A DNA stretch of 34,307 nt from JAGNLM01 sp964439835 (GTDB lineage Bacteria; Pseudomonadota; Gammaproteobacteria; JAABTG01): assembly GCA_964439835.1 (NCBI GenBank), contig CAYTPQ010000043.1, positions 1 through 34,307 of the forward strand, in the 5' to 3' direction. Made by a program: the position numbers and the translations under genes. This document shows positions 31,256 to 34,307 of this stretch, piece after piece; the first letter of the stretch is position 1; each line of letters opens with the position of its first letter. The notes under the pieces were generated by a model. That model ran no database searches and was not told where the DNA came from. It was given only the letters and a program-made list of their open reading frames with translations.

Positions 31256-32496
31256 CCCCCCGCCTCCAGCCCCTGGCGCTCGACCAGGGCGATCGCCTGG
31301 AGCTTGCGCATCTCGCGCAGCTCGTCCTCGGTGTAGAGGAGCCGGGGCGGCGGGGCCTCGCCGCTCGCCGCGGCCGCCCTCGCCTCCTCGGCCATGCGGT
31401 AGAGCTCCTCCGCCGTGATGTCACGCCCGCCGAGCCCGCCCACGTAAGACAGCAGGACCGGGGCCCCGGGCCGACCGTAGAGGGCCGCGGCGACCTCGGT
31501 GAAGAGCACCCCGCCCTGCCCCATGGAGAGGTTCTGGTCCACCACCGCCACCGCCCCCCGGCCGAGGAGCGCGGCGCGAACCGCCTCGGCCGGAAACGGC
31601 CGCAGCAGCCGCGGCCGTAGCAGACCGACCTTCCACCCCGCCTCGCGCAGGCGCTCGACCGCCTCCTCGGCCTTGGTGGCGAAGGACCCGATCATCACGA
31701 ACGCCACCTCGGCGTCCTCCAGCCGGTAGGCGTGGACGGCCCCGTAGCGGCGCCCGAAGCCCTCGGCGAAGCGGGCGCAGACCTCCTCGTGGACCTCCAG
31801 CGCGCGCAGGGCCGCGAGGTGGGCCTCGTAGCGGAAGTAGGAGTACGGCGAGCCGCCCAGCACCGCCACCGCCGCGCTGAGGGGCGCACTGGCGCGGAAG
31901 CCGAGGCCGCCGGCCTGAAACGGCGGCAGGAAGGAGGCGGCCGCGGCGGGCGAGGGCAGGTCCACCGGCTCGCGGGTGAACGACAGGTAGAAGCCGTCCA
32001 GGTTGACGATGACCGGCAGGCGCACCCGTGCGTCCTCCCCCAGCGCGTAGGCCATCAGGGTGGTGTCGAGCACCTCCTGGCAGGTCGCGCAGTGCAGCTG
32101 CAGGAAACCGCTGTCGCGGGCCGCGAGCACGTCGGTGTGGTCGGGCTCCAGGGTGATGGGCGTGGCCAGGCCGCGGGAGACGTTGACCAGCACGAAGGGG
32201 GCCCGCCAGCCGGCCACCGTGTAGACCATCTCCAGGGCGTAGAGCAGGCCCTGGCTGGAGGTCGCGGTGAAGACCCGCACCCCGGTGACCGCTGCGGCGC
32301 CCGCCGCCGTCACCATGGAGTGCTCGGACTCGAGGGTGACCAGGCGGGCGTCGAGCTCGCCCCCGTCGACCCAGCAGGCGAGGGTCTCCAGGATCTCGGT
32401 CTGGGGCGTGATCGGGAAGGCCGGCACGTAGTCGACGCCGGCGAGCCGCGCCCCCCAGGCCGCGGCCGCGTTGCCGGTCAGCAGGACGCGACTCAC
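31252..32496 (-). CDS. porA: 2-oxoacid:ferredoxin oxidoreductase, alpha subunit
   Basis: This 414-residue subunit starts at GTG 32496, which overlaps the porGD stop (GTGA), and ends overlapping the porB start. It has the PorA pyrimidine-binding/transketolase-like domain (GNAAAAWGARLAGVDYVPAF, PITPQTEI, TLESEHSMVTAAGAAAVTGV, TATSSQGLLYALEM) and a C-terminal domain (VAVVDQNLSMGQGG, YVGGLGGRDIT). E at SEH corresponds to the Glu that activates TPP in this family. Upstream open frame before 32496 is antisense-like shadow sequence of porGD and was excluded. The three genes form a complete four-domain enzyme of the archaeal/anaerobe type. This suggests anaerobic or microaerobic carbon metabolism, with low-potential ferredoxin as partner. 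Confidence 0.9.
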   Translation of the reverse strand: MSRVLLTGNAAAAWGARLAGVDYVPAFPITPQTEILETLACWVDGGELDARLVTLESEHSMVTAAGAAAVTGVRVFTATSSQGLLYALEMVYTVAGWRAPFVLVNVSRGLATPITLEPDHTDVLAARDSGFLQLHCATCQEVLDTTLMAYALGEDARVRLPVIVNLDGFYLSFTREPVDLPSPAAAASFLPPFQAGGLGFRASAPLSAAVAVLGGSPYSYFRYEAHLAALRALEVHEEVCARFAEGFGRRYGAVHAYRLEDAEVAFVMIGSFATKAEEAVERLREAGWKVGLLRPRLLRPFPAEAVRAALLGRGAVAVVDQNLSMGQGGVLFTEVAAALYGRPGAPVLLSYVGGLGGRDITAEELYRMAEEARAAAASGEAPPPRLLYTEDELREMRKLQAIALVERQGLEAGG

Positions 32497-33428
32497 CCCG
32501 CCGCCTCCCGCGCGGCGCCCGCCGCCTCGTGCTCGGGCACGGCGCCGATGGCGTGGGCCGGGCACTGGGCGACGCAGATCAGGCAGCCCTTGCAGTGGTC
32601 GTAGTCGATCAGCGGGTAGCCCGCCGCGTCCAGGCCGATGGCGCCGTCGGGGCACAGGCTCCCGCAGACCCACCAGCAGCGGTTGCATCGCGCCGGATCG
32701 AGCACGGGGCGGAGTGTGCGCCAGAGCCCGGTGCGCACCAGCACGCTGGTCAGCGGGCGGTGGATGGCAGGGGCGGCGCGCTCCGCGCCCTCGGCCGGCA
32801 GGTCCACCCAGGCCGGGGTCCGATAGCCGTCGGCGGCCACCGGCGGCCCCTCGCGCACCAGGCCCTGGTGGGCGGCCATCGCCTCGTAGGCCTCGCGCGC
32901 CTGGGCCACGTTGCGGGCCACGAGATCGGGTCCGAGGGCACCCAGCTCCTCGCGCAGCGCCCCCTCCAGGTCTGCGCCGGACACCGCGCCCAGCAGACGC
33001 GCCGCGGCGCCCGCGCAGCAGGCCCCCACCGTGCGCCGGGCCAGCGGGTCCGCGTCCCCCGCGGCGGGCGCGAGGGTCAGCACGGTCGCGGCGGTCTTGA
33101 GCCGGTCGACCCAGACGGTTGCCGGCTCGGCGCTGTGGACCAGCAGCACGGCGCCGGGTCCGAGCCCCTGGGAGACACCGGCGGCGGGCACCGCCACCAG
33201 GGTGTCGTCGGCGACCACCACCAGGTCCGGGCGCTGGACCACGCCCCGCTCCCGGACCGGCCCCCGGGCGGCGCGCACGTAGGCGAAGATCGGCGCGCCC
33301 CGGCGCTCGGCCCCGTAGCGCGGGGCGTCCTGGACCTCGAAGCCCGCCCGGAAGAGCGCGCTCCCCAGAATGCGCCCGGCGGTCTTGATCCCCTGCCCGC
33401 CCCGGCCGTGGAATCGAATTCGGTACAC
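32493..33428 (-). CDS. 2-oxoacid:ferredoxin oxidoreductase, fused gamma and delta subunits
   Basis: This 311-residue fusion starts with the gamma domain (VYRIRFHGRGGQGIKTAGRI, APRYGAERRGAPI; residues 1-185) and ends with a delta-type 2x[4Fe-4S] ferredoxin (about 235-290). The second cluster motif is standard, CKGCLICVAQCP. The first is CNRCWWVCGSLCP, which has three residues between the second and third Cys instead of the usual two. GTG 33428 was chosen because the gamma domain begins there and GAGG lies upstream; a longer frame to 33542 has no family sequence. It is the first gene of the por operon and overlaps porA. Separate gamma and delta genes are the classic arrangement, though fusions are known. 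Function follows from the partners. Confidence 0.88.
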   Translation of the reverse strand: MYRIRFHGRGGQGIKTAGRILGSALFRAGFEVQDAPRYGAERRGAPIFAYVRAARGPVRERGVVQRPDLVVVADDTLVAVPAAGVSQGLGPGAVLLVHSAEPATVWVDRLKTAATVLTLAPAAGDADPLARRTVGACCAGAAARLLGAVSGADLEGALREELGALGPDLVARNVAQAREAYEAMAAHQGLVREGPPVAADGYRTPAWVDLPAEGAERAAPAIHRPLTSVLVRTGLWRTLRPVLDPARCNRCWWVCGSLCPDGAIGLDAAGYPLIDYDHCKGCLICVAQCPAHAIGAVPEHEAAGAAREAAG

Positions 33429-33795
33429 GCTGCCTCGCTGCGATAGCGCCTGGCGGCGGCCGTCGGACCTCCGGCCCCTGCCAAGGAAGCCCCGAACAAG
33501 TCCCGATTCGTCATTCCGGCACGAGCAGGAATCCAGGGCCAACGACCTCGACGCCGGCTTCCGTCGGGGAGACGCCTCACGCGGAGCCTCCCTGATGAAG
33601 GCTAGTACAGACGAGCACGCGCCGGGGACCGCCCATGCAACTGATCCCGATCAACGGGCCGTATTGCAGCGGGGCCGACAATTGCCCCGCGTTTCGCCGC
33701 GACCAACGCCGGCGGGCCTGTGGCCGGCCGGACGCCGTCGCGGCTGACCGTCCTTCTGCCGTTGCCCCTTCCACTGTCCGCCGAGGAGACCCCCG
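33429..33795. other. 367-base gap between divergent genes
   Basis: The gap separates the por operon (minus) from the CMD-Rieske gene (plus). It contains the palindromic repeat copy at 33509-33574 and a candidate 54-codon frame starting at 33635. Both promoters should be here, but I saw no convincing -35/-10 pair. Confidence 0.6.
33509..33574. repeat. Palindromic interspersed repeat, copy 2
   Basis: It begins CGTCATTCCGGCACGAGCAGG and ends GCCGGCTTCCGTCGGGGAGACG, a diverged inverse of the first arm, 66 bp in all. The arm consensus and length match the copy at 13876-13944, so both are members of one REP/MITE-like family. No coding capacity is seen. Confidence 0.65.
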
Positions 33796-33799
33796 ATGA
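33635..33799 (+). CDS. Possible small protein overlapping the CMD-Rieske start
   Basis: A 54-codon frame from ATG 33635 begins MQLIPINGPYCSGADNCPAF and then becomes Arg/Ala/Pro-rich. Its stop overlaps the next gene's ATG (ATGA), the arrangement of translational coupling, and GGGGA lies about seven bases before its start. The first 20 residues look protein-like (two Cys six apart), while the rest looks like out-of-frame GC-rich sequence. It matches no family I know. It may be a leader peptide, a remnant or chance. Confidence 0.3.
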   Translation: MQLIPINGPYCSGADNCPAFRRDQRRRACGRPDAVAADRPSAVAPSTVRRGDPR

Positions 33800-34307
33800 G
33801 CGACGCGTTGAACTACCTGGTCAAGGTCCGCCCGAACGCGATGCTGCCCTACTTCAAGTTTCTGAAGGAGGCGGGCTCGCACCTGGACCCGAAGACCCGC
33901 AACCTGATCTCCGTGATCACCAAGGTGCACTCGCAGACCGAGAACGGGTTCCGGCAGTACCTGACCCGGGCGCTGCGCGAGGGGGCGACGGCCAACGAGG
34001 TCCTGGACGCCCTGCTGATGGCCTTCCCGGCGGTCGGCCTGGCCAAAATCGTCTGGGCGACCGAGATCCTGCTGGAGATGGACCTGCCCGAGTTCCGCCC
34101 GGAGCTCCTCGGCGCGGCCGCCGAGTGGCACGACATCGCCTCGATGGCGGACGTGAAGGACGGCGAGGTCACCTACTTCGAGGCCGCCGGCCGCAACGTC
34201 TTCGTCTACCGGGAGAAGGAGACGATCCGGGTCTACGACAGCCGCTGCCCGCACCAGGTCACGAACATCCCGCACCTGGCGCTGGAGGGCAAGAAGCTCA
34301 CCTGCCC
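33796..34307 (+). CDS. Carboxymuconolactone-decarboxylase-like/Rieske fusion protein, 5' part
   Basis: The gene starts at ATG 33796 behind GAGGAG and runs off the right edge after 170 codons. Residues about 15-105 look like a CMD/AhpD-type helical domain (HLDPKTRNLISVITKVHSQTENGFRQYLTRAL, then GATANEVLDALLMAFPAVG) but lack the CxxC of AhpD peroxidases. From about 120 a Rieske-type domain begins (VTYFEAAGRNVFVYREKETIRVYDSRC), with C151 and H153 in CPHQ as the first cluster ligands and C170 as the third, just at the edge; the second His should follow. It may act in electron transfer or in redox chemistry on small molecules. The fusion is unusual, and the real function is unknown. Confidence 0.75.
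   Translation, partial: MSDALNYLVKVRPNAMLPYFKFLKEAGSHLDPKTRNLISVITKVHSQTENGFRQYLTRALREGATANEVLDALLMAFPAVGLAKIVWATEILLEMDLPEFRPELLGAAAEWHDIASMADVKDGEVTYFEAAGRNVFVYREKETIRVYDSRCPHQVTNIPHLALEGKKLTC

Overview
The window is GC-rich (roughly 70% by eye) bacterial chromosome with GTG starts, 4-base stop/start overlaps and purine-rich Shine-Dalgarno sequences. The gene content (TorF-type putative porin, Cache-domain chemoreceptor, CHASE4 kinase, c-di-GMP enzymes, glycogen synthase/branching enzyme next to GH57 proteins, archaeal-type pyruvate:ferredoxin oxidoreductase) suggests a proteobacterium, most likely a gammaproteobacterium with anaerobic or microaerobic ability. This placement is inferred from gene content and was not tested. 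No tRNA, rRNA, CRISPR array, phage or intact transposase was seen.

Left accessory region, 1-2740. A lipoprotein cut by the window edge and a secreted CIA30-family protein lie downstream of a small nucleotidyltransferase-fold protein whose stop overlaps a 73-residue partner. Next is a VapBC toxin-antitoxin pair with a palindromic operator, facing a broken CopG-like antitoxin gene. Centre-left, 2682-6771. A DHCR24-like FAD oxidoreductase is divergent from a secreted alkaline phosphatase. The phosphatase converges, across a strong hairpin, on a Met/Gly/Pro-rich LTxxQ (Spy/CpxP-like) exported protein.

Glycogen block, 6970-13800, all on the plus strand: GH57, GlgA, second GH57, GlgB. GlgA extends alpha-1,4 chains, GlgB branches them, and the two GH57 proteins are probably glucan-acting enzymes of the same pathway. 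No glgC is in the window. An OFA-type MFS transporter follows at 14101-15447.

Signalling block, 26592 down to 15515, all on the minus strand: diguanylate cyclase, CHASE4 histidine kinase, receiver-GGDEF-EAL protein, TorF porin, Cache chemoreceptor, receiver-AraC regulator, 7TMR-DISM histidine kinase. The first five are tightly packed and look like one operon; the last two probably have their own control region. The last kinase gene is broken by an 11-base poly-C tract (poly-G in the coding sense), a candidate phase-variation switch or an assembly error. This block is the most unusual part of the window: it joins an outer-membrane pore, a chemoreceptor, two kinases and both arms of c-di-GMP metabolism.

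Right region, 26593-34307. An AMP-forming acyl-CoA synthetase is framed by 27-bp direct repeats. A DUF4143 ATPase follows, with a near-consensus promoter that predicts a leaderless transcript, then a heptanucleotide tandem repeat. The porGD-porA-porB operon (2-oxoacid:ferredoxin oxidoreductase, overlapping stops and starts) comes next. The window ends in a plus-strand gene fusing a carboxymuconolactone-decarboxylase-like domain to a Rieske [2Fe-2S] domain.
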